NCBI RefSeq assembly: GCF_004054195.1
Contig: NZ_SBIW01000007.1
Span: forward strand, 484,098 to 548,097
DNA: 64,000 nt
DNA from: Mucilaginibacter gilvus
GTDB taxonomy: Bacteria; Bacteroidota; Bacteroidia; Sphingobacteriales; Sphingobacteriaceae
Reading direction: 5' to 3'
The notes below the pieces were generated by a model. The model saw only the letters and a program-made list of their open reading frames with translations. It searched no databases and was not told the DNA's origin. The position numbers and the translations under genes were made by a program. This document shows positions 53,798-63,810 of the stretch, piece after piece. How positions within the stretch are numbered: the stretch's first letter is position 1; every line of letters starts with the position of its first letter.

Positions 53798-56569
53798 TTA
53801 TTTTACTGTATAATAATAAGTCTGCCTACCAATTTGTCCGTTACCATCTATCCCTTCAACTACTATTCGGTAGGTGCCTTTTGTATCACCGTTAAAGTAA
53901 TCGATGGAAAACGCGCCGTTACTATCAGACAGCACATCCGGCTTCCAGTAAATGCCCGAACGGAGGTCCGGGGCGCCGGCACTTTGCCCTGCCGTATACT
54001 TAGGTGCATAATAGGTGCGGGCCACATGATACCCTTTAAATGGATAAGCGATGATTCCTTTTGCTACGTCGCTGGTTACAAACTTAGCCTCGCTTCCAAT
54101 TTTGTTGGTAATAATTAAAGCCCCCCCGCCAATATTTGATCCATAGATAGATCTTGCCCCGCCGGTTATCAAGGTTTCAATACTTAGTACGTTATCGGCA
54201 ACAACGTTATTCAATTCTGAGCCCGGCAATTGAATGCCATCCACAATAATAACCATATCCCTGTTTATGCCGCGCGAAGTATTTACAGGTGTACCATCGG
54301 GCTTAAAAGTAATGCCAAATAGTTTTCCCCGTAAACAGTCGGCAATGTTTACGCAACCTACCAATTTATCGCCCATTAATACCTGGTCGGCGTTTCCGGC
54401 TCCGTGTAAATTGGACGACCGGGTAACCTGTGGTACTTTGCTGCGCGACGACTTAACGGTAACTTCTTTTAAAACGGTAGTGTCGGTACCTGCATAGCGT
54501 TTAGTAATAAAGAGCAATAACGGGGCAGTTGCATTAGACCCGGAGATAAGCCTTATGTTTTCCACTTCCTGCGGATCATAAGCAGCGAGATCAGTTACAT
54601 CCATACGCAAACCATTTACTGAAACAGCCAGTGGCAAGTTCTCATATAGTAATCTTCCGCTCACGGAAAAAACGCCTGGTATAGCCCAGCGGGCTGCATC
54701 CTGTAATGAGTTCTGACCCCTTATTCGCGTTACATCCACAATGCGCTCAGGTAATACGCCATGCAAATTAAACACATCGGGTTTAGCCAGTTTTTTTGCG
54801 GTAATGGTAACCTGTTGTAAAGTGGCGTGGTACTTTAATGAATCTGCTTTAAGTTTTTCTTTATATTCATCGGTATTAAATAAAGAGTTACTGTTTAGAG
54901 AAACTGCTGTAGCAGCACCAGTGCTTTTTAATACGGTTGGATAACTGGGTTGTTTTACAAAGATAGCGACGTTTTTTCCACCTTTTTCTTTGCGGGCTTG
55001 TAATGCTATCTTGGCTGTATCAGTTAAGCTTAATTTATCGAACCTGAAATTGCCTGTAATATTTGTTACTGTATCTTTAACAAAATTCTCTTTAGTTGAA
55101 CTAAGTGTTACTTTACCATTTGGCACCGCATCGCCGGAAAGCGTTTTCACAACTCCCTCGAGGCTTAAGTATTGATCGGCAGTGTAAACGGGTTTTGCCG
55201 CCGAATTACCTAACGTTTGTTGCCATTGAAATTTACGATAGCCCTGCGTTAACATCAACACATCTAATTCGGCGCGTTTGGCAGGTGTTTGCCGGTTAAA
55301 ATAATAATTTTGCTTTTCTATATATCCCTTAAGATCAGATTTTAGCAACAGGTGGCTAAAGATGCTCCCCTCGGCATCTTCATCAACACCAACGCGGCTT
55401 TGGTTAATTACCGCTACAGAAAAACTGCCTGCAACCCGTTCACCATCCTCGTTTTTTACGGTAAGGTTTAGTTTGATCTTATCCCTTGGGGCCGTAGTTT
55501 TTACAATTGTGTCGGCTGCTATTTTCAGCGTGTCGTCATTTGCAATAAACGCAATGCGTTCGTTTACCGGCTGGCCGGTATCATCAAATAATGTAAACGC
55601 CATTATGCCCGATGGAAACCGGCTTTTTTTTACTGATGCCGTAAACACAGCCCCAACTAATTTGCCGGCCGTGGCATAATATACTTCCCCGCCGTTTTGT
55701 GCTATGAGATAGAACGCGCTGTTTTGTTTGGCCTTGAACAGTTGATTGTTGGCGGATATTTTAATACCAAGGCTATCATTATGGCTATTATTAATTTGCA
55801 GGCTGTAGCCGGTTTCTTTAGCCTTTGGCAAGGCAACGCTAACGATACGGCCGGTGCTGAGTTTAATATTGGCGGTGTAAGTTTTGCCACTTTCGGGCAG
55901 AAGCGCAAAAATGCCCATCCCTGCATGCAGGGTTGTAAATTCGGCCACTGTGTTGTTGTTGTTATCAACAATGCTGCCCGTAACGTTTTCTGACAGGCCC
56001 TTTTGATTCACCACTTTAAAAGCCACTTTTGCCCGTAACCCGTTCACCAAGTCGCCGCCCTCGGGCATAAATTGTACGTCGGGAGTTAATTCTGTAGTTT
56101 TAGCCGACGATTCATCAAAAAGATTGCCGCCTATACTCAAGGGCTGGTCGTAAAAAAAATCGGCACCCGCATTGCGCATCCAGTTGGTGTATGCCCTTAT
56201 ATGATAGCTACCACGCTTGAGATTGGATGAAAGCGTTAAATCTCCCCAGGTAATGCCCGAGTTAATTTCTGAAACTACCCGGCTAATCACCGAATCTGAC
56301 GCGTTTATTAGCTCAGTGTACAAAACACCGCTTATATCTGATAGCTGATTGGTTTTACCTGCTACCACATAGGCTTTAAACCAAAGGGTGTCGCCGGGTA
56401 AATAATTGGGCTTATCTAAGTGCAGGTATACCTTTTCTACCGGGGCGGCATCGGCTGTTTTTTTATAAGAATTTAATGTTTTAATTAAAAATGAAGTGTC
56501 TTGCTGAGCAAATACAGAAGATGTAGTAAAAAGCATTACCGCAAATAAGGACGCTATTGTGATTTTCAT
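53798..56569 (-). CDS. large secreted MG2-domain / TonB-plug protein
   Basis: 923 aa with a signal peptide (cleaved near FAQ/QD). LDKPNYLPGDTLWFKAY (about 50-66) is the MG2 macroglobulin-like signature, repeated beta-sandwich domains follow, a carboxypeptidase-regulatory-like fold lies near 475-540, and a TonB plug-like region covers about 640-800 (ADQVLMGDKLVGCVNIADCL, VIIVDGIQLPGSELNNV). There is no beta-barrel. Bacteroidota encode many such proteins; they probably sit on the outer membrane with a TonB-dependent partner. Monocistronic. Confidence 0.85.
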   Translation of the reverse strand: MKITIASLFAVMLFTTSSVFAQQDTSFLIKTLNSYKKTADAAPVEKVYLHLDKPNYLPGDTLWFKAYVVAGKTNQLSDISGVLYTELINASDSVISRVVSEINSGITWGDLTLSSNLKRGSYHIRAYTNWMRNAGADFFYDQPLSIGGNLFDESSAKTTELTPDVQFMPEGGDLVNGLRAKVAFKVVNQKGLSENVTGSIVDNNNNTVAEFTTLHAGMGIFALLPESGKTYTANIKLSTGRIVSVALPKAKETGYSLQINNSHNDSLGIKISANNQLFKAKQNSAFYLIAQNGGEVYYATAGKLVGAVFTASVKKSRFPSGIMAFTLFDDTGQPVNERIAFIANDDTLKIAADTIVKTTAPRDKIKLNLTVKNEDGERVAGSFSVAVINQSRVGVDEDAEGSIFSHLLLKSDLKGYIEKQNYYFNRQTPAKRAELDVLMLTQGYRKFQWQQTLGNSAAKPVYTADQYLSLEGVVKTLSGDAVPNGKVTLSSTKENFVKDTVTNITGNFRFDKLSLTDTAKIALQARKEKGGKNVAIFVKQPSYPTVLKSTGAATAVSLNSNSLFNTDEYKEKLKADSLKYHATLQQVTITAKKLAKPDVFNLHGVLPERIVDVTRIRGQNSLQDAARWAIPGVFSVSGRLLYENLPLAVSVNGLRMDVTDLAAYDPQEVENIRLISGSNATAPLLLFITKRYAGTDTTVLKEVTVKSSRSKVPQVTRSSNLHGAGNADQVLMGDKLVGCVNIADCLRGKLFGITFKPDGTPVNTSRGINRDMVIIVDGIQLPGSELNNVVADNVLSIETLITGGARSIYGSNIGGGALIITNKIGSEAKFVTSDVAKGIIAYPFKGYHVARTYYAPKYTAGQSAGAPDLRSGIYWKPDVLSDSNGAFSIDYFNGDTKGTYRIVVEGIDGNGQIGRQTYYYTVK

Positions 56570-56811
56570 AGAGGGGTTTAAGTCCTGTAAATTACGAAAA
56601 AGTTTCTTTGGGCGATATGTATAAACTACATGTTATAAACTTTTTTTTACGTTATACTTTATACTATAATTTAACTGATTGATAGGAATGGTTGAGCTGC
56701 GATCTGCGTTTTCAAAGCAAGAGATTCACGGTTATGAAATTCAATAAATAGAAAATTTGTCTGACGAAGACAATGCGAATACCTATGGGCAAAGGGTTTA
56801 CCATTAGATCT

Positions 56812-56850
56812 GAAACCGAAAAGGCCCCGGTTAAGGAGCCTTTCGGTTTA
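56812..56850. terminator. bidirectional-type hairpin after the SRPBCC gene
   Basis: GAAACCGAAAAGGC (from 56812) pairs with GCCTTTCGGTTT (to 56849) across a 12-nt loop. It overlaps the SRPBCC stop codon; the T run on the minus strand is short. Confidence 0.5.
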
Positions 56851-57747
56851 AAAGTTAGATACCGTTCCATCACCGGGAGCCCGGTTGTATTGCCCAGGCT
56901 GGTCAGTTTCACCGACCGACCGTGTGGACTCATCTTCAACGTAATCGATCGGTGGGTTATCTTGTTGCGAGGTTTCCTGGTAGTCTGGCTCCTCTTCTTC
57001 AATAATAATTCCCTCTATTACATAGGCATCGGGCTCTTCGAAAGTGGAGTAGCCGCCTTCAATGTCCATATATTGTTTAAAGTTACGTACATCGTTATCA
57101 ACCATGTTTTTAAACACCGGGTTTAAGATATGTGCGATGCCGCCACCGAAACCGCCAACCGGCGGGCGGTAGGAGATAGTGATATCTACCAAAGTACCAT
57201 GGCCATCCGGGTTGTCCTTAAAGCGCACTTTACCTGCATTATCTATCAATGAATCGGGAAGTGAACTCCAACCGATCATATAACCGGGGTCGTCGTGTAC
57301 AATTTCGGCATCCCAACTCACTGCAGGTACACCCAATGGCAATTTAAGCACCCAATGAGAGCGTTTATCGTCAATCAGTTCCACGCTTTTAAGATGTTTC
57401 ATAAACAGGGGGAGGTTATCCAACTTGCGCCAGAAATTATAAACCTCCTGCCTTGGCTTATTGATAAAGTACGACGAGCGGATGTTTACATTCACCGGCT
57501 CGGTACTGTTACGGCCCATGCCCGAATATAGCGCGCAATGCCCGGTAATGCCGCGGTTAAGCAGGTAGCCACCCGCCCCAATTTTAATGATGCTTGCAAA
57601 CGGACTTTTGAAAATACCTTTTAGGCCGGATAACGCCAGTTTGGTGCCGCCAGCTATTGACAGTGTGCGCTCAGCGCTGGACAAATTGATGCTTTCGCCC
57701 TGGTCTTTTGCCGGGCCTTTATATCTGTTTATGGTTGCTGTTGTCAT
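56848..57747 (-). CDS. SRPBCC (cyclase/dehydrase-like) protein with membrane-associated N-terminus
   Basis: 299 aa from ATG 57747. Residues 20-75 hold two short hydrophobic stretches (FASIIKIGAGGYLLNRG). The SRPBCC domain (about 90-235) contains VNIRSSYFINKPRQEVYNFW, SHWVLKLPLGVPAVSWDAEI and TLVDITISYRPPVGG. An acidic, probably disordered tail (IIIEEEEPDYQETSQQDN) ends the protein. Function unknown; such proteins are often stress-induced. Confidence 0.87.
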   Translation of the reverse strand: MTTATINRYKGPAKDQGESINLSSAERTLSIAGGTKLALSGLKGIFKSPFASIIKIGAGGYLLNRGITGHCALYSGMGRNSTEPVNVNIRSSYFINKPRQEVYNFWRKLDNLPLFMKHLKSVELIDDKRSHWVLKLPLGVPAVSWDAEIVHDDPGYMIGWSSLPDSLIDNAGKVRFKDNPDGHGTLVDITISYRPPVGGFGGGIAHILNPVFKNMVDNDVRNFKQYMDIEGGYSTFEEPDAYVIEGIIIEEEEPDYQETSQQDNPPIDYVEDESTRSVGETDQPGQYNRAPGDGTVSNF

Positions 57748-57815
57748 GTAGGTGGTAATTGTTTCCCCATTTAACAGCCACAATAGCCCGAAGTTTGCTT
57801 TTAATTAAATAAAAT

Positions 57816-59066
57816 TCACTTTCTATAAACAAATTTAAATTTCGACAGGTTGGGGAGGTGCTTTTTGGGGCGGGTTAACTCGTACTGCATAATTACTTGG
57901 CCCAGGTTTTTCATAAAGGGCAGGCACACGGTTTTGTATTCGTATTTATTATCGTTCAGGATGCTGTCTTCGTTAGATTGCACTACAGCGGTCAGCATAA
58001 ACTCTAACTTGTTTTTGGTATCTATAATATAAGCGTTATCAATATCGTACCCGTACGAATCGCCTATCTTATTAAAGATTCGCACATCGGGGTTTATTAC
58101 CGCAAGGCTATCGCTGCCATAGTACAGAAATTTGCAGTACGCGGGGTAGTATTCGGGCGGAGTGTAAGTTGGCTTAGTATTCTCCGTGGGGAACATGCTC
58201 ATGTATTTGTAAATGAACTTATAATCATCTGGCGTAAGATTAAAGCGCTGCGCTGCCGGGAATGTCTCCGGGAACAATAACCGGCGCAGTACCATTTGCT
58301 GGTTTTCGATGGTATAAACGTTCAAATTAGCAAAGCTAAAGGGCTGCATAATGAGGCTGTCTTTACGGTTGAGGTAGCCTTTTCCTTGTATCATATTCTC
58401 CAGCGTCATGAGGTAATTAAGGCTGTCGCGCATTAGGGGCTTGCTGTAGCGTAGTTTTTTACCATCGTAAAAGCTTACCGGATTGGTGTTGCGGGCACTT
58501 TCGCCACCATCACCCACGGCCAACCGGCCAACAATGCGGGTGTTATTCAATTCATATTTCTTTAATTTTTTGTTGATCTCGTCGCGGCCAATAAATTCAT
58601 ACAGGCGGTTATAGGCATCGTTGTCGCTCACTAACAGTATTTTTTTGATGTAATTGTTAATCGAGGGGAGCCCCGTGTTGGATGAGGTATCTGCCAAAAC
58701 TTTGCTTTGCCCTGTGAAAGCGCTATCGGTGATCATGTCGGCAGCCTTTAATTTCTTCAGGCCCAGCTCGTTTAGCTTTTCCAGCGCGAAGATGGCGGTT
58801 GGTAGTTTCACCGTACTGGCAGGGTAGAAGTACCGGTTGGCGTTGAGGCGGTAACTGTAGGTAGTAAAGTGCGGTACGTTGTTTTTATCGCGGTCTATTT
58901 GTGTGTACAGTATCTGCACTTCGTTTTGGGTAGGGTGGTTGAGGATGCTGCTGAACAATTCGGGATGCGCTTGCAATACCTGTTTTAAAAATACCGTATC
59001 GGTTTGTTGTGCCGATGCGGAGATGCCGGTTATCAGCGTGATAAAAATAAGCAGCCGAGTTGTCAT
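57816..59066 (-). CDS. class A beta-lactamase-fold serine hydrolase
   Basis: 416 aa with signal peptide (ISASAQQ). Active-site motifs: SxxK as PASTVKLPTA, SxN as LLVSDNDAYNRLYE, and KTG replaced by KIG (NKIGDSYGYD). The protein is about 130 residues longer than true class A beta-lactamases and lacks their omega-loop ExxLN signature as far as can be seen. Probably a periplasmic peptidase or esterase of the beta-lactamase superfamily rather than a resistance enzyme. Confidence 0.85.
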   Translation of the reverse strand: MTTRLLIFITLITGISASAQQTDTVFLKQVLQAHPELFSSILNHPTQNEVQILYTQIDRDKNNVPHFTTYSYRLNANRYFYPASTVKLPTAIFALEKLNELGLKKLKAADMITDSAFTGQSKVLADTSSNTGLPSINNYIKKILLVSDNDAYNRLYEFIGRDEINKKLKKYELNNTRIVGRLAVGDGGESARNTNPVSFYDGKKLRYSKPLMRDSLNYLMTLENMIQGKGYLNRKDSLIMQPFSFANLNVYTIENQQMVLRRLLFPETFPAAQRFNLTPDDYKFIYKYMSMFPTENTKPTYTPPEYYPAYCKFLYYGSDSLAVINPDVRIFNKIGDSYGYDIDNAYIIDTKNKLEFMLTAVVQSNEDSILNDNKYEYKTVCLPFMKNLGQVIMQYELTRPKKHLPNLSKFKFVYRK

Positions 59067-59678
59067 AGGCTAAATATACACCAAACAAACACATCCCAAT
59101 AATTTTTTGGATTTATCGCAGGGGGATCGCTTTTGAAGTTTCTCATGTTCAACTTAACGGTGTTAATTTGTATGAAGTGGTAAATTTTTCACGCGAAGAT
59201 CGCTGATGCGCAAAGAAAAATAAGCTAATTACTGTGCGTCTCCGCGTCTTTGCACGAAATAAATTTAAAACCAATTTCTACAGGGTTTATCGCTTTGCTT
59301 AAAACGAGTCGTGTGAATTTGATGAAGTTGCCATGTGGTAATTTAATGAGGGGGAGTTTAAGGGTGTTTCATTTATTTTTACGTGCTTTTTTATTTGTTC
59401 ATAATTAATTGATAATTAATTCATTGCATGTTTTATCTTATCAACCGGGGTGTTCCAAAGTGTTTCACAAAAACTGTAAAATACTGATAATCAATATTAT
59501 TTTAAAATGAATGTTCCACGTACAAAGCGAAACACCTGCATGCATGTCTCGATCCAATAATGAGGCCCAATTTCCAAATACGCCAAAAGCATTTGCCCTG
59601 TTCATGCTAATTAGCGACTTTTGATTTTTGTGTGCTGATCGTGTTTGATGAGCTGCTATGATCCATGAATTATCTGCT
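59067..59678. other. 612-bp intergenic region before mnmE
   Basis: No gene supported. It contains the hairpin element at 59182-59262, an AT-rich stretch (59380-59440) likely to hold promoters, and just before mnmE a short word repeat (ATCCATGAAT, GCTATGAACC). ORFs on either strand here lack coding character. Confidence 0.5.
59182..59262. repeat. imperfect hairpin element built on a GCGTCTTTGC word
   Basis: AAATTTTTCACGCGAAGAT...GATGCGCAAAG (59182-59215) is roughly the reverse complement of GTGCGTCTCCGCGTCTTTGC-ACGAAATAAATTT (59234-59266). GCGTCT repeats with an 8-bp period in the right arm. Confidence 0.6.
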
Positions 59679-61034
59679 ATGAACCAATCCGAAACCATCG
59701 TTGCGCTTGCCACCCCAAACGGAATTGGGGCGATAGGGATTATCCGCCTTTCGGGGCCGGATGCCATAATCATTGCCCAAAAGGTTTGGAAAGGGAAGGA
59801 TCTCACCAAACAGGGCTCGCATACGCTCCACTTTGGCCGTATAATAGATGGTGATATGGAACTGGACGAGGTGGTTGCATCGCTGTTTGTGGCCCCGCGG
59901 TCATACACCCGCGAGAACGTGGTAGAGATCTCCTGCCATGGCTCCAATTATATTATTGAGTCAATCATCAAACTCTTTATCAAAAACGGCGCACGTTCAG
60001 CCAAAGCGGGTGAATTTACCTTGAGGGCTTTCCTGAACGGGCAGCTTGATCTTTCGCAGGCAGAAGCCGTTGCGGATCTGATTGCATCTAACTCCAAGGC
60101 TTCGCAACAAATAGCCCTGCAGCAACTACGTGGAGGCTTTAGCAGCCAGCTGCAATCCCTGCGCGATCAGCTGGTGCAATTTGCCTCGCTGATTGAGCTC
60201 GAGCTTGACTTTGCCGAGGAAGACGTAGAATTTGCCAACCGCGATCAGTTGAAAAAACTAATCCACGAGATCACCAAAGTTATCGGGAGTTTAATACAGT
60301 CGTTTGAGCTTGGCAACGCTATAAAAAATGGCGTGAACACCGTTATTGCCGGTAGGCCAAATGCGGGTAAATCAACCCTGCTGAATGCCTTGTTAAACGA
60401 GGAACGCGCCATTGTAAGCCATATTCCAGGTACTACCCGCGATACGATAGAAGAAGTGCTTAATATCAAAGGCATCAATTTTCGGCTGATCGACACCGCT
60501 GGCATCCGTGAAGCTACAGACGCTATTGAACAAATAGGGGTGCAGCGGACCATGGAAAAAATAAGCCAGAGCGCGCTGCTACTGTATGTTTTTGATGCGG
60601 AACAAATTACTGACGAAGAACTAATAAGCGATATGGAAAGCCTGCAAAAGCCTGGCATCGCTATGTTAATAATAGCCAACAAAGCGGACCTTTTAAACGA
60701 TGCCCAACTCGCTGCTTTATCGCAAAATGCAATTGTAATTTCGGCTAAGGAAAAACAGCACATCGAAGAGTTGAAGCAAAAGATCTACGCTGCTGCTATA
60801 AATGAACAGCTTACCGGGCACGAAACCCTCGTGACCAACATCCGCCACCTCGAAGCCCTGCAAAAAACCGAGGAAGCCCTCATCAGGGTGCTGGACGGCA
60901 TTGATACCGTTACATCCGACTTCCTGTCGATGGATATCAAACAGGCCCTGCATTACCTCGGCGAAATAACCGGCGCAGTTACAACGGATGATTTACTGGA
61001 GAATATATTTAGTAAGTTCTGTATCGGAAAATAA
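59679..61034 (+). CDS. mnmE: tRNA uridine-5-carboxymethylaminomethyl GTPase MnmE
   Basis: 451 aa from ATG 59679 (MNQSETIVALATP); ATG 59658 would add seven repeat-like residues. N-terminal formyl-tetrahydrofolate domain (1-118), helical domain, and an inserted G domain with G1 GRPNAGKST near 225, G3 DTAGI and G4 NKAD. The C-terminus is the invariant CIGK (C448). With MnmG it modifies wobble uridines. Its 3' end is the apparent integration site of the island that follows. Confidence 0.96.
   Translation: MNQSETIVALATPNGIGAIGIIRLSGPDAIIIAQKVWKGKDLTKQGSHTLHFGRIIDGDMELDEVVASLFVAPRSYTRENVVEISCHGSNYIIESIIKLFIKNGARSAKAGEFTLRAFLNGQLDLSQAEAVADLIASNSKASQQIALQQLRGGFSSQLQSLRDQLVQFASLIELELDFAEEDVEFANRDQLKKLIHEITKVIGSLIQSFELGNAIKNGVNTVIAGRPNAGKSTLLNALLNEERAIVSHIPGTTRDTIEEVLNIKGINFRLIDTAGIREATDAIEQIGVQRTMEKISQSALLLYVFDAEQITDEELISDMESLQKPGIAMLIIANKADLLNDAQLAALSQNAIVISAKEKQHIEELKQKIYAAAINEQLTGHETLVTNIRHLEALQKTEEALIRVLDGIDTVTSDFLSMDIKQALHYLGEITGAVTTDDLLENIFSKFCIGK
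61017..61034 (+). other. candidate attachment site (attL) at the 3' end of mnmE
   Basis: TTCTGTATCGGAAAATAA encodes the mnmE terminus FCIGK-stop. The 3' end of mnmE (trmE) is a known integration site, for example of SGI1, whose 18-bp repeat covers the same codons. A tyrosine integrase gene on the same strand starts 289 bp downstream. The other copy would lie beyond the window. Confidence 0.6.
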
Positions 61035-61144
61035 TGATTATCAATTAGTTGTGATTTATTTTCCTTTCCCACGGTAAATAGTATTTTTCTTTCCCTTGAT
61101 TGCCATTTTGTAGTAATTCGCTACCGTTAATTTGTTACGGGTTT

Positions 61145-61215
61145 GTGACGAAGCTTCAAAATCGTCACAATTCGTCACACGTTGGGATTACCTCTTATTG
61201 TCACCATTGTGTCAC
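61145..61215. repeat. five GTCAC motifs upstream of the integrase
   Basis: GTGACGA (61145-61151, inverted), TCGTCAC (61162-61168 and 61172-61178), TGTCAC (61199-61204) and TGTCAC (61210-61215). Clustered short direct and inverted repeats between att and int are typical of integrase arm-type or excisionase sites. Confidence 0.6.
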
Positions 61216-61323
61216 AAAAAGGTTATAGCTTGGGTTCGATTTTAGCCCATGGACGAAATATAAAGTTGCTCTGTATTCGTTGGGATGAGAACTTCACGAT
61301 TAAATAAAATAAATCGTAAAATC

Positions 61324-62430
61324 ATGTCAATTAGCATTAGAGAAAGACAATTAGAAAATGGAAGGGCCCGCTTGATCCTTGACTCCTACCAAAATGGTAA
61401 ACGCAAAGTCGAAAAGTTAGAATTATTCATTGTTAACAAGCCAACAACCAAAGTTGAAAGGGAAGCTAACAAGACCACATGGCAGATGGCAGAAGCTATC
61501 AGAGCTACGAGGTTATTGGAGCATCAAAACAAAAGATATGGATTTACAGACACTCATCGTGGGCAGGGTAGTTTTTTGGATTACTTTAAAAAAGAAACCA
61601 ATAAACGTAGGGCCAGTAGTGGTAGTTACGGTAATTGGCAGAGTACCTATCAAGTACTATTAAAGTTTACTGATGGTAAAGATCTAACTTTTGAAGAAGC
61701 GGACACCGATTTCCTTGAAAAGTTTAAAAAATATTTACTTGAAGCTCGGTTAACGAAAAGTAACACACGCTTAGCCCGCAACTCTGCCTTATCATATTTT
61801 AACAAGGTGAAAGCTGCGCTGAACCAAGCTTTTGATGATAAAATCATTCACGATAAAATTTCGCATCGAGTAAAGAGCATTAGAGAGGAAGACACCCATC
61901 GTGAGTATCTAACGGTTGAAGAACTTAAGAAGTTGATTGATACCGAATGTGAAATTGAAGTATTAAAGCAAGCATTTTTGTTTAGTTGCGCTACTGGGTT
62001 GCGGTGGTCTGACACCAATAACTTGAAATGGAAAGATGTTGAGTATTCAGAAGCGTTACAATGCACTCAATTACGATTTGTGCAAAAGAAAACTAAATCA
62101 GCTGAAATACTACCTGTAAGTGAGCAGGCTCTTACATTTATGGGGGAGCGAGGGGAGAACTTCGAAAAAGTGTTTAAAGGGCTTAGGTATAGCGCATGGT
62201 ACAACTTGAAATTACAACAATGGGTAATGCGGGCAGGAATTAGTAAACACATTACTTTTCACTGCTCTCGCCATACTTATGCAACTTTAATGCTGACTCA
62301 TGATGTGAGTATTTATACAGTAATGAAATTGCTTGGTCACCGCCATATAAAAACAACACAGATCTATGCAAAAGTAATGGATAAGCAAAAAGTAGAAGCC
62401 GTCAACCAATTACCAACTTTTAATTTTTAA
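61324..62430 (+). CDS. tyrosine recombinase / island integrase
   Basis: 368 aa from ATG 61324. The N-terminal SAM-like arm-binding region is followed by a core-binding domain (about 95-195) and a catalytic domain with R (SCATGLRWSDTNN), HxxR (TFHCSRHTYATLML), H (LLGHRHIKTTQ) and the nucleophile Y (IYAKVMDK). Typical of Bacteroidota conjugative or mobilisable element integrases. It is adjacent to the mnmE 3' end and reads away from it. Confidence 0.95.
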   Translation: MSISIRERQLENGRARLILDSYQNGKRKVEKLELFIVNKPTTKVEREANKTTWQMAEAIRATRLLEHQNKRYGFTDTHRGQGSFLDYFKKETNKRRASSGSYGNWQSTYQVLLKFTDGKDLTFEEADTDFLEKFKKYLLEARLTKSNTRLARNSALSYFNKVKAALNQAFDDKIIHDKISHRVKSIREEDTHREYLTVEELKKLIDTECEIEVLKQAFLFSCATGLRWSDTNNLKWKDVEYSEALQCTQLRFVQKKTKSAEILPVSEQALTFMGERGENFEKVFKGLRYSAWYNLKLQQWVMRAGISKHITFHCSRHTYATLMLTHDVSIYTVMKLLGHRHIKTTQIYAKVMDKQKVEAVNQLPTFNF

Positions 62431-62434
62431 TGTC

Positions 62435-63397
62435 ATGAGCAACACTAACGTAAAATTCATAGAACCAATTGATAACGATTTTCAACTAATTCAATCTGCA
62501 TATTTGGATATAGCATCAGCTTTCAGACGAGGGGATGTAATTTCATTTAAACGTCTTAAAGCTGCATGGGATGTCGGCGATGTTCTGGCAAATCCTTTAT
62601 CACGGGTAAGAGAAGCAATTGTTAATTACTACGAGGACGGCGACTTTGCTAAGGAAGTTCGAAGCAACTTAATTAACAATCACATGGGTGCATTAGAATT
62701 CACCAAAGTGGTTTTGGCACAGCAAAATCAATTTATTAAAATTCAGTTCGCTGACACGGTAACGCATTATTTTAATAACGTTGAAGACAGCCAGTGGCAG
62801 GTGGAGGTTATGCTTAACGAGCGGGATACCATGTCAGATGCTGAGTTCTACAAAGCTGTTCAATTTCAATTCATACAATACTTTAAATGGCTTGAAGAAC
62901 AATTTTATTGGATATACCCGTTGTATCAACCGTATTTATTAGGGTACGATGATTTTAAAAACTCCCCTAATCTGCCTGAACATATACAACTTAATTATGG
63001 TGCCGATAATCAGGCTGTAATAAAGGATCTGCACGAGTTTTTACACCCTGCATATATAGATGACGCTTTTGAAGTATTTGCGGCGCATTTCCAAGCTAAT
63101 AGCCTTTACACTAAAATGCAGTGGAAGAGAACGCAAAAAGGCCTCGCAGTTTTATTCCATGGAATTAAGACCGGGAAAAATTATGAAAGAATATTTTTAA
63201 AAATGAGAAACAAGGTCAACAGCGTAATTAGTCAGCATTTTATTAATAATAAAGGTAAAGATATTACAGTTGAAAATGCAGATAAATCTAAAGACAGTAT
63301 CGACCCAGGGGTTTCAAGCAAGGATGGTAATGATATTTTAATCTTGCTCAAAATGTTAAATGAAAAATATAAGGGGGGAAACGTGGGGAACAAGTAA
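62435..63397 (+). CDS. island-encoded protein of unknown function
   Basis: 320 aa, starting 4 nt after the integrase stop. Helix-rich and soluble with many aromatics (FQFIQYFKWLEEQFYWIYPLY); a basic segment near the end (QWKRTQKGLAVLFHGIKTGKNY, MRNKVNSVISQHF) could contact nucleic acid. Its AT content is higher than in the chromosomal genes. No family was recognised. The tight coupling to the integrase suggests a role in the element's mobility or regulation (inference). Confidence 0.7.
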   Translation: MSNTNVKFIEPIDNDFQLIQSAYLDIASAFRRGDVISFKRLKAAWDVGDVLANPLSRVREAIVNYYEDGDFAKEVRSNLINNHMGALEFTKVVLAQQNQFIKIQFADTVTHYFNNVEDSQWQVEVMLNERDTMSDAEFYKAVQFQFIQYFKWLEEQFYWIYPLYQPYLLGYDDFKNSPNLPEHIQLNYGADNQAVIKDLHEFLHPAYIDDAFEVFAAHFQANSLYTKMQWKRTQKGLAVLFHGIKTGKNYERIFLKMRNKVNSVISQHFINNKGKDITVENADKSKDSIDPGVSSKDGNDILILLKMLNEKYKGGNVGNK

Positions 63398-63507
63398 GCC
63401 CCTTTTGTGCCCATGTTCAGATAGTAATAAAGTTTGACTTACACGGTAAATTTGTACCATGTTACACAGGTTAAGGAAGCCGGCTCCTTAACCAAAATAA
63501 AACAAAC

Positions 63508-63810
63508 ATGGAAACAGATAACTTATTATTAAAAAAAATCGAAGCGCTAACAATTGCTCAAAAAGCCGTGCTAACGCTTGAAGAATTAAGTATTTATACA
63601 GGCTACTCAAAAAGCACACTGTATAAAAAAACGCATAAAAGGGAAATCCCCTTTAGTTGCCCGAATGGTAAAAAATTGTTCTTCGACAGGGTTTTAATCG
63701 ACCGCTGGCTTTTGAAAAACAATATGCCGACTGCCGAGCAAATCAAAAAGGCTGCAATTAATTACGTAACCCTTAACCCAGATAAATTGGAGGTGCGTTA
63801 TGAAAATTAA
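63508..63810 (+). CDS. helix-turn-helix (MerR/excisionase-like) protein
   Basis: 100 aa. LTLEELSIYTGYSKSTLYKKTHKREIP with a following wing (SCPNGKKLFFDRVLIDRWL) is the HTH_17 excisionase-type fold. Such proteins control excision or transfer genes of Bacteroidota elements. Its last 11 bp overlap the start of the next, disrupted frame. Confidence 0.9.
   Translation: METDNLLLKKIEALTIAQKAVLTLEELSIYTGYSKSTLYKKTHKREIPFSCPNGKKLFFDRVLIDRWLLKNNMPTAEQIKKAAINYVTLNPDKLEVRYEN

Noticed and set aside
57816..59066. Beta-lactamase resistance gene
   Set aside because: SxxK and SxN motifs are present, but KTG is KIG, the protein is much longer and the ExxLN omega-loop motif was not seen; a general serine hydrolase is more likely.
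61145..61215. CRISPR-like or plasmid iteron array
   Set aside because: The motifs are only 6-7 bp, irregularly spaced and in both orientations; there is no replication gene, and no cas genes were seen anywhere in the window.
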